A stretch of DNA of 64,000 nt, from the NCBI RefSeq assembly GCF_002223055.1, contig NZ_NKFL01000004.1:1240001-1304000 (forward strand), in the 5' to 3' direction. The stretch's first letter is position 1. Each line of letters opens with the position of its first letter. Shown here piece after piece: positions 37,928 through 47,793 of this stretch. Both the position numbers and the translations under genes were made by a program. The notes beneath the pieces were generated by a model. The model saw nothing but the letters and a program-made list of their open reading frames with translations, ran no database searches and was not told the DNA's origin. This DNA comes from Burkholderia sp. HI2500. GTDB taxonomy: Bacteria; Pseudomonadota; Gammaproteobacteria; Burkholderiales; Burkholderiaceae.

Positions 37928-38692
37928 CTAGCGCTCGATCCCGGAGGGGGCCGCCGTTTCGGCGTGGCCCGTCAGCGCGGCGAGCACGCGCTTGTCGAAC
38001 TGCCACGGAATCGGCGGTTCGGCTACCGCGCTGCGCACGTGAGCGACAAAGGCCTTGCGTGCGATCTCGCGGCCGCCGAGCGACGCTAGATGCGACGTAT
38101 TCTGCTGGCAGTCTATCATTTCCAGCCCCTGCTCGCGAAGGTGCGCGACGAGCGCGGCCAGCGCGATTTTCGACGCATCGGTCGCGTCCGCGTACATCGA
38201 TTCGCCGAAAAACATCCGCCCGAACGATACGCCGTACAGGCCGCCGACGCGCCGCCCGTCGTGCCACGTCTCGATGCTGTGCGCGTTGCCGGAGCGGTAG
38301 AGTGACGTGTACGCATCGATGATCTCGGCCGTGATCCACGTGCCGCGCTGCCCGCGGCGCGGCGCCTGCGCGCACGCGCGCATCACGCCCGGAAAGTCGT
38401 GGTCGACGCGCACTTCCCATTCGGGCTCGCGCAGCACGCGCTTCAGCGTCTTGCGCAGCGAAGGCGACACCTTGAATTCGGCAGGCACGAGGATCATGCG
38501 CGGGTCGGGGCTCCACCACAGCACGGGCTGGCCGTCCGAATACCACGGGAAGATGCCGCGCAGGTACGCGTCGATGAGGCGCGAGGGCAGCAGGTCGGCG
38601 CTCGCGGCGAGCAGCCCGGGCGCGCCGGTCGCGGGACCGAGCGCGCGTTCGATGGGCGGAAACGGATCGTCCGGGCCGAGCCAGGGGACCAT
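37928..38692 (-). CDS. aat: Leucyl/phenylalanyl-tRNA-protein transferase
   Basis: A 254-residue enzyme that adds Leu or Phe to proteins with N-terminal Arg or Lys, marking them for ClpAP. The conserved motifs [29 protein letters not shown] and [17 protein letters not shown] are visible. ATG 38692 gives the usual N terminus (MVPWLGP). It precedes bpt by 33 bases in a shared operon. Confidence 0.96.
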   Translation of the reverse strand: MVPWLGPDDPFPPIERALGPATGAPGLLAASADLLPSRLIDAYLRGIFPWYSDGQPVLWWSPDPRMILVPAEFKVSPSLRKTLKRVLREPEWEVRVDHDFPGVMRACAQAPRRGQRGTWITAEIIDAYTSLYRSGNAHSIETWHDGRRVGGLYGVSFGRMFFGESMYADATDASKIALAALVAHLREQGLEMIDCQQNTSHLASLGGREIARKAFVAHVRSAVAEPPIPWQFDKRVLAALTGHAETAAPSGIER

Positions 38693-38703
38693 GGGGCGGG
38701 GGC

Positions 38704-39249
38704 TCAGCCGTTGCGCAGCGAGCGGAAGATATCGCCGGTGTGCACGCCGTAGTCGCCCGCGGCGCGATCGGCGAAGAAGAATCGCAGGGTCTGGCTGACG
38801 GTCGGGAACGCGATTTCGTCCCACGGGATGTCGGCTTCGTCGAACAGCTTCACTTCGAGGCTTTCCTCGCCGGCCTCGAACGCCGGATCGGTGAGCCGCG
38901 CGAGGTAGAACAGGTGAACCTGGTGCACGTGCGGCACGTTGAGCAGCGTGAACAGGTTCTGCACCTCGACGCGCGCGCCGGCTTCCTCGAGCGTTTCGCG
39001 CGCGGCGGCTTCGGCCGTCGTCTCGCCCATTTCCATGAAGCCCGCGGGCAGCGTCCAGAACCCGTAGCGCGGTTCGATCGCGCGGCGGCACAGCAGGATC
39101 TGATCGCCCCAGACCGGAACCGTGCCGACGACGTTGCGCGGATTCTGGTAGTGGATCGTGCCGCAGTGATCGCAGATGAAGCGCTCGCGGTTGTCGCCCG
39201 GAGGAATGCGCGCGATGACTTCGTGACCGCAGACGGAGCAGAATTTCAT
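38704..39249 (-). CDS. Nudix hydrolase with N-terminal zinc ribbon
   Basis: A 181-residue protein. A zinc-ribbon CSVC...CDHC at residues 4-30 is followed by a Nudix domain whose box reads [22 protein letters not shown], with all catalytic Glu present. The zinc ribbon plus Nudix pattern is that of NudC-like or ADP-ribose-type hydrolases; the exact nucleotide is unknown. It ends 11 bases before aat and probably starts the aat-bpt operon. Confidence 0.92.
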   Translation of the reverse strand: MKFCSVCGHEVIARIPPGDNRERFICDHCGTIHYQNPRNVVGTVPVWGDQILLCRRAIEPRYGFWTLPAGFMEMGETTAEAAARETLEEAGARVEVQNLFTLLNVPHVHQVHLFYLARLTDPAFEAGEESLEVKLFDEADIPWDEIAFPTVSQTLRFFFADRAAGDYGVHTGDIFRSLRNG

Positions 39250-39365
39250 GTCGAGTGGAAGGGACGAGGTGATGCGAGTGTATCACCGGGGCGCGGCATT
39301 CTTGAACGCCTGCGCGTGCAGGCCGCGTGTCGCGCGAAGCGGGACGGGGCGTGCGGCGGGAAAAC

Positions 39366-39394
39366 AAAAAGCCCGGCGCGGAGCCGGGCTTTTT
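39366..39394 (-). terminator. Terminator of tRNA-fMet
   Basis: AAAAAGCCCGGC / GCCGGGCTTTTT is a perfect 12-bp stem with a 5-base loop directly after the tRNA on the minus strand. Its A and T runs could make it work in both directions. Confidence 0.9.
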
Positions 39395-39411
39395 GCGTAA
39401 TTCTGGTCGGT

Positions 39412-39488
<77 letters not shown>

Positions 39489-39685
39489 TCCGTCGAAGAA
39501 ATGAATTATAAGGAGTAACCCGAATGCGTGCAAGCGGTTTCTGACAATTTCTTGTCGCTGCTTGTGGGGCCGGTACGGCGGGTGCGTGCGCTAGAATCGA
39601 GCGGTTTGTTTCGCTTCTTCGACAGCGGGGCCGTGCGCGATCGCTTCGGCGCTGTTGCGACTCTCATTACTGTACCGACGGATTC

Positions 39686-40183
39686 ATGGACATCGCTCAC
39701 GATCTGCAATCGATCGGCGCGCAGGAACAGGCGCTCGTATTTCCCCATTTCGACCCGGCCCGCGCATGGGCGCTCGGCAGCCGGATGCACGCGCTCGCGA
39801 CGTCGCGCGGCCATGCGATCGCGATCGACATCGTTACGTTCGGCCAGCCGCTGTTCTACGCGGCGCTGGCTGGCGCCACGCCCGACAATGCCGACTGGGT
39901 ACGCCGCAAGCGCAACGTCGTCGCCCATTTCCGCCGCAGCTCGTACGCGATCGGCCTGCGCATGCAGCAGGCCGGTGCGACGCTCGCCGACAAGCATGGG
40001 CTGCCGATCGCCGAATATTCGCCGCACGGCGGCTCGTTCCCGCTGACCGTCGCCGGTGCCGGTGTGATCGGCTCGATCACCGCGTCGGGGCTGCCGCAGC
40101 GCGCGGACCACGAATTCGTCGTCGAGGCGCTGTGTGCCGAGCTCGGCCACGACTACGCCGTGCTGGCCCTCGCAAGGAGCTGA
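39686..40183 (+). CDS. UPF0303 / haem-degrading-domain (HbpS-like) family protein
   Basis: A 165-residue cytoplasmic protein resembling the UPF0303 family, with the pattern [40 protein letters not shown] and HGGSFPLTV. Members share the HbpS/GlcG-like fold; the function is not established. It is followed after only 3 bases by the SMR transporter gene, so the two are probably co-transcribed. Confidence 0.85.
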   Translation: MDIAHDLQSIGAQEQALVFPHFDPARAWALGSRMHALATSRGHAIAIDIVTFGQPLFYAALAGATPDNADWVRRKRNVVAHFRRSSYAIGLRMQQAGATLADKHGLPIAEYSPHGGSFPLTVAGAGVIGSITASGLPQRADHEFVVEALCAELGHDYAVLALARS

Positions 40184-40186
40184 GCG

Positions 40187-40525
40187 ATGCAGCTTCCCGG
40201 TTACGCATGGCTCGCGATCGCGATCGTCGCGGAAGTGATCGGCACGTCGGCGCTGCGCGCGGCGGACGGCTTTACGCGCCTCTGGCCGTCGTTGCTGGTC
40301 GTGGCCGGTTATGGCATCGCGTTCTACTGCCTGTCGATCACGTTGCGCACGATGCCCGTCGGCATCATCTATGCGGTCTGGTCGGGCGCGGGCATCGTGC
40401 TGATCACGCTCGTTGCGATGCTGCTCTATCGCCAGGTGCCGGACTTGCCGGCCGTGATCGGCCTCGGCCTGATCATCGCCGGCGTCGTGGTGCTGAACCT
40501 GTTCTCGAAGATGCAGGCGCACTGA
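40187..40525 (+). CDS. Small multidrug resistance (SMR) family transporter
   Basis: A 112-residue four-helix inner-membrane protein. The family's essential Glu is present in helix 1 (AIVAEVIGTSAL), with the conserved YAVWSGAGIVLI in helix 3. It is an EmrE/QacE-like proton-coupled exporter of small cations or guanidinium compounds. The substrate cannot be told by eye. Confidence 0.92.
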   Translation: MQLPGYAWLAIAIVAEVIGTSALRAADGFTRLWPSLLVVAGYGIAFYCLSITLRTMPVGIIYAVWSGAGIVLITLVAMLLYRQVPDLPAVIGLGLIIAGVVVLNLFSKMQAH

Positions 40526-40547
40526 GCGTGCGACTGCCATTTGCCGG

Positions 40548-41711
40548 ATGACTCTCATGACCGATTCCACTTCCGCTGCCGTTTCCGCCGAATCCACTCA
40601 GCCCGACGTGCGCGCGACTGTCGCGAACCGCATCGGCTTTCTCGAACTGAACCGGCCGAAGGCGCTGAACGCGCTGTCGGTCGGCATGATCCGGCTGATG
40701 CAGCAGGCGCTCGACGCGTGGCGCGACGATCCGGAAGTCGTCGCGGTCGTCGTGCACAGCCCGCATCCGCGCGCGTTCTGCGCGGGCGGCGACGTGCGCT
40801 TCTTCCACGATGCGTGGCAGCGCGGCGACCGCGATGCGGTCGACACGTTCTTCATCGAGGAATACACGCTCAACCACACGATCTTCACCTACCCGAAGCC
40901 CTATATCGCGCTGATGCACGGTGTCGTGATGGGCGGCGGCATGGGGATTTCGCAGGCGGCGCGGCATACGGGCGGCCTGCGGGTCGTGACCGACTCGACG
41001 AAGATGGCGATGCCTGAAACCCGTATCGGCCTGTTCCCGGACGTCGGGATGAGCTGGTTCCTCGCACGCACGCCCGGCGCGCTCGGCCGCTATCTCGCCG
41101 TGACCGGCGCGACGCTCGACGCGGCCGGCGCGCTGTACGCGCGGCTCGCCGACGTCTATCTGCCCGATGCCGCACTGCCGGCGCTGCTCGATACGCTGCG
41201 CAGCGCGCGCATCGACAGCGGCGAGCAGGCGGTCGCGTGCGTGGCCGATGCGGCGGCCGCACACAAGGTCGTGCCGACGCCCGACACGTCGGCGCTGGCC
41301 GACGCGCGCGCCGGAATCGACCGGCATTTCGCGCAGCCGGACATCGGCGCGATCCTCGCGTCGCTCGACACCGAGCCGGATTGCGCGGCCGTCGACGGCT
41401 GGGTCGAGAAGGCGACCCACGCGATGCGCGAACAGTTGTCGCCGCTGTCGATGGCCGTATCGCTGGAAGTCGTCGAACGTGCACGCGGGGCAACGATGGC
41501 CGATTGCCTGCGGCGCGATCTCGATCTCACGCGCTCGACGTTCGCGCGCGGCGACGTGATCGAAGGCGTGCGCGCGCTGATCGTCGACAAGGACCATCAG
41601 CCGGCCTGGCGTTTCAAGTCGTCCGCCGATATCGACCGCGCGGACGTGCTCGCGATGTTCGACAGCCCGTGGACGCCTGACACGCATCCGCTGCGGAAAC
41701 TGCAGGACTGA
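40548..41711 (+). CDS. Enoyl-CoA hydratase/isomerase family protein (3-hydroxyisobutyryl-CoA hydrolase-like)
   Basis: A 387-residue crotonase-fold enzyme. The oxyanion-hole regions are FCAGGDVRFF and HGVVMGGGMGIS, and the catalytic-site motif is MPETRIGLFPDVGMSWFL. The length and the long C-terminal ECH_2 extension (DCLRRDLDLTRS...RALIVDKDHQPAW) fit 3-hydroxyisobutyryl-CoA hydrolases of valine breakdown better than classical hydratases. ATG 40548 or 40557 may be the start. Confidence 0.88.
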   Translation: MTLMTDSTSAAVSAESTQPDVRATVANRIGFLELNRPKALNALSVGMIRLMQQALDAWRDDPEVVAVVVHSPHPRAFCAGGDVRFFHDAWQRGDRDAVDTFFIEEYTLNHTIFTYPKPYIALMHGVVMGGGMGISQAARHTGGLRVVTDSTKMAMPETRIGLFPDVGMSWFLARTPGALGRYLAVTGATLDAAGALYARLADVYLPDAALPALLDTLRSARIDSGEQAVACVADAAAAHKVVPTPDTSALADARAGIDRHFAQPDIGAILASLDTEPDCAAVDGWVEKATHAMREQLSPLSMAVSLEVVERARGATMADCLRRDLDLTRSTFARGDVIEGVRALIVDKDHQPAWRFKSSADIDRADVLAMFDSPWTPDTHPLRKLQD

Positions 41712-41749
41712 CGTCGGTCGGACTGGCCGAAGCGCGCGCCGGAAACGAC

Positions 41750-41779
41750 AAGGCCGCCTGCACGAGCAGGCGGCCTTTT
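41750..41779 (+). terminator. Rho-independent terminator after the hydratase gene
   Basis: AAGGCCGCCTGC and GCAGGCGGCCTT form a perfect 12-bp stem with a 4-base loop, ending in TTTT. Confidence 0.9.
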
Positions 41780-41829
41780 GCATGGGTGTCGACCGGCGGG
41801 CGGCGAAGGGTGCAGCGCTTGCCGCCGCG

Positions 41830-42258
41830 TTATTCGTCGCCTGCGTCGTCCGACATGAACGCGCGCATGAACACGAGGGCGCCGAAGCCCCATACCGCGT
41901 TCGCCGCGAAGCCGGCCGCGAGCACGGGCATCATGTTGCCCGACGGCCAGATGCCGCGCAGCGGATCGATCGCGAACACGCGGGCGGCCGTCAGCACGAT
42001 GCCGCCGAACACCAGCGCGCCGATCCACGAGGCCTCGCGCTCCGGCGAGACGCGCAGCAGCCACGCCATCGGGATCGCGCAGCACGCGCTGATCAGCGCA
42101 TTCGCGACAAATTCAGGAATGCCGAGCGGCGCGAACGGCTGCGTGGAGAAGCCGGTTGCGGCGATCAGGTCGGCCGTATGAAGGAGGGCGAGCGTGGCTT
42201 CGCGGAAGAACAGGGCGGCCAGGAAGCCGGACAGGAATGGCAGGATGACTTTCTGCAT
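41830..42258 (-). CDS. Hypothetical inner-membrane protein
   Basis: A 142-residue protein with four predicted membrane helices (about 5-25, 45-70, 80-100, 112-135) and an acidic tail (SDDAGDE). I do not recognise the family. ATG 42258 (MQKVILPFL) is preferred over the GTG-like extension upstream. It is convergent to the hydratase gene and divergent from ssuD. Confidence 0.75.
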   Translation of the reverse strand: MQKVILPFLSGFLAALFFREATLALLHTADLIAATGFSTQPFAPLGIPEFVANALISACCAIPMAWLLRVSPEREASWIGALVFGGIVLTAARVFAIDPLRGIWPSGNMMPVLAAGFAANAVWGFGALVFMRAFMSDDAGDE

Positions 42259-42599
42259 CGATGAGTGCACCGCAGGCGCGCACGGCCGGGGCCGTCCGCG
42301 CGGAGTTATTCGGATAGGTGCGCCATTATAGGGCCCGCCCGCCGCGATATTCGCTCCAGCGTCGTGCTAATCACGAAAGCGGAAAACCTAAGCTCAAAAA
42401 AATCGTTCCAAAGCCCTGCACCGATCCCTAGACTGATTTCCCAGAAACAGCCGTGCAATCGCGTCCTCGCCCGCTGCACGGCCTGACCGGCGAGCCATCC
42501 CGATTCGAACGCACACCATGCATGCGCCGCGCATCCGCGACGCGAGCAGGGCGGTGTCTTTTTCAAATTCCGGCAAGGACAGTCAAGCAGGAGCAGCAG
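42259..42599. promoter_or_regulatory. Divergent intergenic region upstream of ssuD
   Basis: 341 bases without a supported gene between the membrane-protein gene and ssuD. The A-rich tract around 42370-42415 (cacgaaagcggaaaacc, ctcaaaaaaatcg) is a likely site for the sulfate-starvation promoter and activator, as ssu genes are usually under CysB/Cbl-type or SsuR control. No binding site is proven. Confidence 0.45.
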
Positions 42600-43757
42600 A
42601 TGAATGTGTTCTGGTTTATCCCCACGCACGGCGACAGCCGCTACCTCGGTACGGCCGAAGGTGCGCGCGCCGCGGATTACGATTACTTCAAGCAGGTCGC
42701 GGTGGCGGCCGATACGCTCGGCTACGAGGGCGTGCTGCTGCCGACCGGCCGTTCCTGCGAGGATGCGTGGGTCGTTGCGTCGAGCCTCATCCCGGCGACG
42801 CAGCGCCTGAAATTCCTGGTCGCGATCCGTCCCGGCATCGCATCGCCGGGGCTGTCGGCGCGGATGGCCGCGACCTTCGACCGCCTGTCGGGCGGCCGCC
42901 TGCTGATCAACGTCGTGACGGGCGGCGATGCCGCCGAGCTCGAAGGCGACGGCCTGTTCGCGGATCACGACACGCGCTATGAAATCACCGACGACTTCCT
43001 GAACATCTGGCGCGGGCTGCTGTCCGCGTCGCACGACAACGGCGGGTTCGACTACATCGGCAAGCATCTGCAGTCGAAGGGCGGCAAGGCACTGTATCCG
43101 CCCGTGCAGCGTCCGCATCCGCCGCTGTGGTTCGGCGGCTCGTCGCCGGCTGCGCACGAGATCGCGGCCGATCACATCGACACCTACCTGACCTGGGGCG
43201 AACCGCCCGAGGCCGTCGCGAAGAAGATCGCCGATATTCGCGCCCGCGCCGAGGCGCGCGGCCGCAAGATCAAGTTCGGCATTCGTCTGCACGTGATCGT
43301 GCGCGAGACCGAGGACGAAGCATGGCGCGACGCCGAGCGCCTGATCAGCCGCCTCGACGACGAAACCATCGCACGCGCGCAGAAGGCGTTCGCGAACATG
43401 GATTCGGAAGGTCAGCGCCGGATGGCCGCGCTGCACGGCGGCAAGCGCGGCGGCCGCGAGGCGCTCGAGGTGTACCCGAACCTGTGGGCCGGTGTCGGCC
43501 TCGTGCGCGGCGGCGCGGGCACCGCACTCGTCGGCAACCCGGAGCAGGTCGCCGAGCGCATGCGCGAATACGCGGATCTCGGCATCGAGACCTTCATCCT
43601 GTCCGGCTATCCGCACCTGGAGGAGTCGTACCGTTTCGCGGAACTCGTATTCCCGCTGATCAAGGGCAACGGCGCGGCGAAGGCGACCGGCCCGCTGTCG
43701 GGCCCGTTCGGCGAAATCGTCGGCAACAGCTATCTGCCGAAAGCGGCCCAGAGCTGA
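42600..43757 (+). CDS. ssuD: FMNH2-dependent alkanesulfonate monooxygenase
   Basis: A 385-residue bacterial luciferase-family enzyme that uses reduced FMN and oxygen to release sulfite from alkanesulfonates. Visible family features are [13 protein letters not shown] at the N terminus, [33 protein letters not shown] and [22 protein letters not shown] 42600 follows aggag. It is the first gene of ssuD-ssuC-ssuB. No ssuE reductase or ssuA binding protein is in the window next to it, so these must be supplied elsewhere. Confidence 0.95.
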   Translation: MNVFWFIPTHGDSRYLGTAEGARAADYDYFKQVAVAADTLGYEGVLLPTGRSCEDAWVVASSLIPATQRLKFLVAIRPGIASPGLSARMAATFDRLSGGRLLINVVTGGDAAELEGDGLFADHDTRYEITDDFLNIWRGLLSASHDNGGFDYIGKHLQSKGGKALYPPVQRPHPPLWFGGSSPAAHEIAADHIDTYLTWGEPPEAVAKKIADIRARAEARGRKIKFGIRLHVIVRETEDEAWRDAERLISRLDDETIARAQKAFANMDSEGQRRMAALHGGKRGGREALEVYPNLWAGVGLVRGGAGTALVGNPEQVAERMREYADLGIETFILSGYPHLEESYRFAELVFPLIKGNGAAKATGPLSGPFGEIVGNSYLPKAAQS

Positions 43758-43774
43758 GCGACAGGAGGCCTGCG

Positions 43775-44587
43775 ATGACAACGAAAACGTCGACGACGGG
43801 CGCGGCCCTGGCCGCCCGCGCATGGCGCGGCGTCGCGCCGTGGCTCGTGCCGCTCGCGCTGCTGGCGGCCTGGGAAGTCGGCGCGCGCATCGGCTGGCTG
43901 TCGACCCGCGTGCTGCCCGAACCCGTGGCGGTCGTGCGAGCGGCCTGGTCGCTCGTGACGTCGGGTGAAATGTGGGCGAACGTGAAGGTCAGCACGTGGC
44001 GCGCGCTGTTCGGTTTCGCGATCGGCGGCGGCGTCGGCCTCGCGCTGGGGCTCGCGACCGGCTTGTCGAAGGCGGCCGAGGTCGCGCTCGATTCGACGAT
44101 CCAGATGATCCGCAACATCCCGGCGCTCGCGATGATTCCGCTCGTGATCCTGTGGTTCGGCATCGACGAGAAGGCGAAGCTGTTCCTCGTTGCGCTCGGG
44201 GTGTTCTTCCCGGTCTATATCAACACGTATCACGGGATCCGCTCGGTCGACGCGAACCTGATCGAGATGGCGAAGAGCTACGGCGTGCGCGGCTTTGCGC
44301 TGTACCGCGACGTGATTTTGCCCGGTGCGTTGCCGTCGATTCTCGTCGGCGTGCGCTTTGCGCTCGGGCTGATGTGGGTGATGCTGATCGTCGCGGAAAC
44401 GATCTCCGCGCAGTCGGGCATCGGCTACATGACGATGAACGCGCGTGAATTCCTGCAAACCGACGTGGTGGTGGTCGGCATCCTGCTGTACGCGGTGCTC
44501 GGCAAGCTGGCCGACGTGCTGGCGAAATGGCTCGAGCGCGTGACGCTGCGCTGGCACCCCGCTTATCAATCAGGAGCAAAGGCATGA
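43775..44587 (+). CDS. ssuC: Aliphatic sulfonate ABC transporter permease
   Basis: A 270-residue inner-membrane permease with six predicted helices and the EAA loop [27 protein letters not shown]. The spacing and partners identify it as SsuC and not the related TauC. It follows ssuD by 17 bases with an aggagg ribosome site and overlaps ssuB by four. Confidence 0.93.
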   Translation: MTTKTSTTGAALAARAWRGVAPWLVPLALLAAWEVGARIGWLSTRVLPEPVAVVRAAWSLVTSGEMWANVKVSTWRALFGFAIGGGVGLALGLATGLSKAAEVALDSTIQMIRNIPALAMIPLVILWFGIDEKAKLFLVALGVFFPVYINTYHGIRSVDANLIEMAKSYGVRGFALYRDVILPGALPSILVGVRFALGLMWVMLIVAETISAQSGIGYMTMNAREFLQTDVVVVGILLYAVLGKLADVLAKWLERVTLRWHPAYQSGAKA

Positions 44588-45543
44588 ATGCGACGACTTC
44601 GGCGGCCGTCTACGGCCCGCTTGCCGGCGCAGACCTCGAGGCCGAGCTGGCGCAGGCGCGTGTCGCGGACGGTGACGCGCGGGACGCAGCGGTTCTCGAA
44701 CGTGACGCCAGTGCATCCGTCGTTCCGCTCGCGCGGCGACGGCCAGGAAGCCCGGCAACCGACGATGCCGTGACGCTGTCGGGTGTCAGCAAGCGCTTCG
44801 GGGCACGCACGGTGCTCGACAACGTCGAGCTCGGCATCGCGCGCGGCAGTTTCGTCGCGATCGTCGGCCGCAGCGGTTGCGGGAAATCGACGCTGCTGCG
44901 TCTCGTCGCGGGACTCGAGCAGCCGAGCAGCGGCACGCTCGAAACGCGCGGCGAGGGCGGCGGCGAACTCGATACGCGGATCATGTACCAGGACGCGCGC
45001 CTGCTGCCGTGGAAGACCGTGCTGCAGAACGTGATGCTGGGCCTCGGGCGCGGCGCGCGCGACCAGGCACGCGCGGTGCTCGATGAAGTCGGCCTGCTGG
45101 AACGCGCGAACGACTGGCCCGCGCAACTGTCGGGCGGCCAGCGGCAGCGTGTCGCGCTGGCCCGTGCGCTCGTGCACCGGCCCCAACTGCTGTTGCTCGA
45201 CGAGCCGCTCGGCGCGCTCGACGCACTGACCCGCATCGAGATGCACGCGCTGATCGAGCGGTTGTGGCGCGAGCATCGATTCACCGCGCTCCTCGTTACG
45301 CACGACGTGCAGGAGGCCGTCGCGCTTGGCGACCGCATCCTGCTCATCGAGCAGGGGCGGGTGGCGCTGGATCAGCCGGTGCCGCTCGACCGGCCGCGCG
45401 CCCGCGCGTCGGCCGCGTTTGCGGCGCTCGAGGATCGCGTGCTGAAACGCGTGCTCGCCGGCGGGCCCGGTGCGGCCGACCACGACGCACCGCATGAGGC
45501 AGACAACGTTCGACCGGTCGGGCAGATCCGCTGGGCCGTTTAA
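44584..45543 (+). CDS. ssuB: Aliphatic sulfonate ABC transporter ATPase
   Basis: A 319-residue ABC ATPase with Walker [10 protein letters not shown] (about 96-104), Q-loop [10 protein letters not shown], signature [15 protein letters not shown], Walker [13 protein letters not shown] and switch His in LLVTHD. It carries an N-terminal extension of about 60 residues that is not part of the ABC fold. Coupled by ATGA to ssuC. Confidence 0.93.
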   Translation: MNATTSAAVYGPLAGADLEAELAQARVADGDARDAAVLERDASASVVPLARRRPGSPATDDAVTLSGVSKRFGARTVLDNVELGIARGSFVAIVGRSGCGKSTLLRLVAGLEQPSSGTLETRGEGGGELDTRIMYQDARLLPWKTVLQNVMLGLGRGARDQARAVLDEVGLLERANDWPAQLSGGQRQRVALARALVHRPQLLLLDEPLGALDALTRIEMHALIERLWREHRFTALLVTHDVQEAVALGDRILLIEQGRVALDQPVPLDRPRARASAAFAALEDRVLKRVLAGGPGAADHDAPHEADNVRPVGQIRWAV

Positions 45544-45600
45544 ATCCGGGCGGCAGCGGCCGCCCGTTCTGAGATCTTTTTCTTCGGAGCGATCAACCTG

Positions 45601-45816
45601 ATGAGCATCACTGCAATCAACGTACGTAACCAGTTCAAGGGCAAGGTCAAGGAGATCATTCGCGGATCGGTGGTCTCCGAGGTCGACGTCGAGACGCCGT
45701 TCGGCATCGTCACGTCGGTGATCACGACCCGTTCGGTTGACGAACTCGAACTGAAGGTGGGCGCGGAAGTCGTCGCGCTCGTGAAATCGACCGAAGTCTC
45801 GATCGCGCGCCTCTGA
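45601..45816 (+). CDS. ssuF: Molybdopterin-binding TOBE (Mop) protein, SsuF-like
   Basis: A 71-residue single TOBE/Mop domain (SITAINVRNQFKGKVKEII, VVALVKSTEVSIARL). Such small Mop proteins bind molybdate or tungstate as oligomers. In pseudomonads a Mop gene, ssuF, closes the ssu operon, and its position here, 57 bases after ssuB, is the same. The link to sulfonate use is by context. Confidence 0.85.
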   Translation: MSITAINVRNQFKGKVKEIIRGSVVSEVDVETPFGIVTSVITTRSVDELELKVGAEVVALVKSTEVSIARL

Positions 45817-45958
45817 GCCCGCGTGTGCTGCAACGGCGCGGCGCCGCGGGCAACCTGCCCGTTGGCGCCGCCCGGCATTGGCGCAGCGCGTTTGCCTTGG
45901 TATTCGACGTCCGGACGAAGTGCTAGGATGGAGCGACACCGATGCCGGAGGCCAACGC

Positions 45959-46156
45959 ATGACCCCCATCCTTTCCCCCGAAGCCATCGAGGCGCTGAAA
46001 TGGATCGACCAGTTCGGTGAAAGCCGGCCGGTTCCCGCCGTGTTCGACGACGTCGTCTACGCGTTGCTGAACGAGGGGCTGATCTACCAGGCGGCGGCCG
46101 ACCGGGTCGACCTGACGGCCGATGGCAAGTCCTTTTTATCCGACGAATACGATTGA
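45959..46156 (+). CDS. Hypothetical small protein
   Basis: A 65-residue acidic protein (IEALKWIDQFGESRPVPAVFDDVVYALLNEGLIYQ). The last part, DLTADGKSFLSDEYD, looks like the end of a winged helix. It has a ggaggc site upstream of ATG 45959 and typical codon bias. Family unknown to me. Confidence 0.7.
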   Translation: MTPILSPEAIEALKWIDQFGESRPVPAVFDDVVYALLNEGLIYQAAADRVDLTADGKSFLSDEYD

Positions 46157-46211
46157 GCGCACGGCGCCGGCCGCCCGGGCGGCCTGGCGCTGCGTCGCCA
46201 CGGAGCGTGCG

Positions 46212-46457
46212 ATGGAACCGAGAGGCAGCGACCTCGGCGATTTCAGCGAGCCGTATCGCGGCTTCGAGATCGAGGTGAAGACCGAGCAGGTCTGGGACGG
46301 CGAGCATGCGCATTACCGCGTGCTGCAGGGCGACGCGGTGCGGATCGACTGGCGGCTCGTCAAGGTCGACGGGATGCTGCTGACCGAACGGCGCGTGATC
46401 GAGCGCGTGCTCGACGAGGCCCGGCGGGCGGTCGATGCGGAGCTGGGTGAGGGGTAG
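46212..46457 (+). CDS. Hypothetical small protein
   Basis: An 81-residue protein (EPYRGFEIEVKTEQVWDGEHAHYRVLQGDAVRIDWRLVK) with a mixed beta then helical pattern. It follows the previous small gene by 55 bases. Codon bias supports coding. No family recognised. Confidence 0.68.
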   Translation: MEPRGSDLGDFSEPYRGFEIEVKTEQVWDGEHAHYRVLQGDAVRIDWRLVKVDGMLLTERRVIERVLDEARRAVDAELGEG

Positions 46458-46538
46458 CACGCGTGCCGGGCAGGCATGGCCCGTGTTGCGGTAAAATACC
46501 GGGTTGTTTCCGCGCCGCTGGCCTGTTGCCCGAAATCC

Positions 46539-47573
46539 ATGTCCGTACCGTCTTCACTTCCTCCCCGCCGCGTATCCGTCGCGCCCATGCTGGACTGGAC
46601 TGACCGCCATTGCCGGTCGTTCCACCGTACGCTGACGCGCGACACGTGGCTGTATACGGAGATGATCACGACGGGCGCGCTGCTGTTCGGCGATGCCCAG
46701 CGGCATCTCGCGTTCACGCCGAACGAATCGCCGGTCGCGCTGCAGCTGGGCGGCAGCGAGCGGGACGATCTCGCGCGCGCGGCGAAGCTCGGCGAGCAGT
46801 GGGGCTACGACGAAATCAACCTGAATTGCGGATGCCCGTCCGAGCGCGTGCAGCGCGGCGCGTTCGGCGCGTGCCTGATGAATGAGCCGCAACTCGTTGC
46901 CGACTGCGTGAAGGCGATGCGCGATGCGGTGTCGGTGCCGGTCACGGTCAAGCACCGGATCGGGGTCGACGCGGTCGAGGACTACGCGTTCGTGCGCGAC
47001 TTCGTCGGTACGGTGGCCGAGGCTGGCTGCGAAACGTTCGTCGTGCATGCGCGCAATGCGATCCTGAAGGGGCTGTCGCCGAAGGAGAATCGCGAGATCC
47101 CGCCGCTCAAGTACGACTATGCGTATCAGCTGAAGCGCGATTTTCCGTCGCTCGAGATCGTCATCAACGGCGGTATCACGACCCTCGACGAGGTTGCGCA
47201 GCATCTCGAGCATGTCGATGGCGTGATGCTTGGCCGCGAGGCGTATCACAACCCGTACGTGCTCGCGGAGGTGGATACGCGCTTCTACGGGTCGACCTTG
47301 GCGGTGCCGACGCGCGAAGAGGCCGAGGCGAAGCTGATCGAATACTGCGCGGCCGAACTGAAGCGCGGGACCTACCTCGGCGCGATCGTGCGGCACGCGC
47401 TCGGACTGTATCGCGGCATGCCCGGCGCACGCGGCTGGCGTCGTGTGCTGTCCGACAACAAGAAGCTCGCGCGCGCTGATCTGGCCGTGTTCGACGAGGC
47501 GCGCGCGCATCTGAACGAGGCCGAAGAAGTTTTTGAAAAAAAAGCTTTGCAAGATTCAAAAGTGTTCGTATAA
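46539..47573 (+). CDS. dusA: tRNA-dihydrouridine synthase A
   Basis: A 344-residue FMN enzyme that reduces U20/U20a in the D-loop of tRNAs. It has VAPMLDWTDRHCRSFHR, NLNCGCPSERVQRGAFGACLM with the catalytic Cys, VTVKHRIGVD and INGGITTLDE. ATG 46539 is chosen because upstream frame has no family residues. Its 3' end overlaps the promoter of tRNA-His. Confidence 0.95.
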   Translation: MSVPSSLPPRRVSVAPMLDWTDRHCRSFHRTLTRDTWLYTEMITTGALLFGDAQRHLAFTPNESPVALQLGGSERDDLARAAKLGEQWGYDEINLNCGCPSERVQRGAFGACLMNEPQLVADCVKAMRDAVSVPVTVKHRIGVDAVEDYAFVRDFVGTVAEAGCETFVVHARNAILKGLSPKENREIPPLKYDYAYQLKRDFPSLEIVINGGITTLDEVAQHLEHVDGVMLGREAYHNPYVLAEVDTRFYGSTLAVPTREEAEAKLIEYCAAELKRGTYLGAIVRHALGLYRGMPGARGWRRVLSDNKKLARADLAVFDEARAHLNEAEEVFEKKALQDSKVFV

Positions 47574-47574
47574 T
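47547..47574 (+). promoter_or_regulatory. Strong promoter of tRNA-His
   Basis: TTGCAA (47547-47552), 16 bases, then consensus TATAAT (47569-47574). The -10 box overlaps the dusA stop codon. Transcription would begin near 47581. Confidence 0.8.
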
Positions 47575-47575
47575 C

Positions 47576-47615
47576 TTGTTCTTCGCTGCTGAAACACAAA
47601 AGCAGCGAAGAACAA
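47576..47615 (+). other. Long hairpin between dusA and tRNA-His
   Basis: TTGTTCTTCGCTGCT and AGCAGCGAAGAACAA form a perfect 15-bp stem with a 10-base loop, followed by AAAAAG. It may end dusA transcription weakly or act in the 5' leader of the tRNA-His precursor. It lacks a good T run, so a plain terminator role is uncertain. Confidence 0.6.
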
Positions 47616-47629
47616 AAAGCAGTAACAGT

Positions 47630-47706
47630 GGTGGCTGTAGCTCAGTTGGTAGAGTCCAGGATTGTGATTCCTGTCGTCGTGGGTTCGAGTCCCATCAGCC
47701 ACCCCA
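47630..47706 (+). tRNA. tRNA-His (anticodon GTG)
   Basis: Starts at the extra G-1 (GGTGGCTGTAG), has anticodon loop ATTGTGATT, TTCGAGTC in the T loop and ends AGCCACCCCA with encoded CCA. 77 nt. A tyrosine integrase gene lies 87 bases downstream, so its 3' end is the likely attachment site of the prophage. Confidence 0.95.
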
Positions 47707-47735
47707 AAGAATTCTGAGTAGTATCAAGCAGTTAG

Positions 47736-47774
47736 AAACGGCACTGAGATTTTATCCAGTGCCGTTTTTGTTTT
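47736..47774. terminator. Hairpin terminator between tRNA-His and the integrase gene
   Basis: AAACGGCACTG and CAGTGCCGTTT form an 11-bp stem with a 10-base loop, followed by TTGTTTT on the plus strand; A residues precede it on the other side. It can end the tRNA transcript and possibly the converging integrase operon. Confidence 0.8.
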
Positions 47775-47793
47775 GGAATTCCCAAATTGGGAA

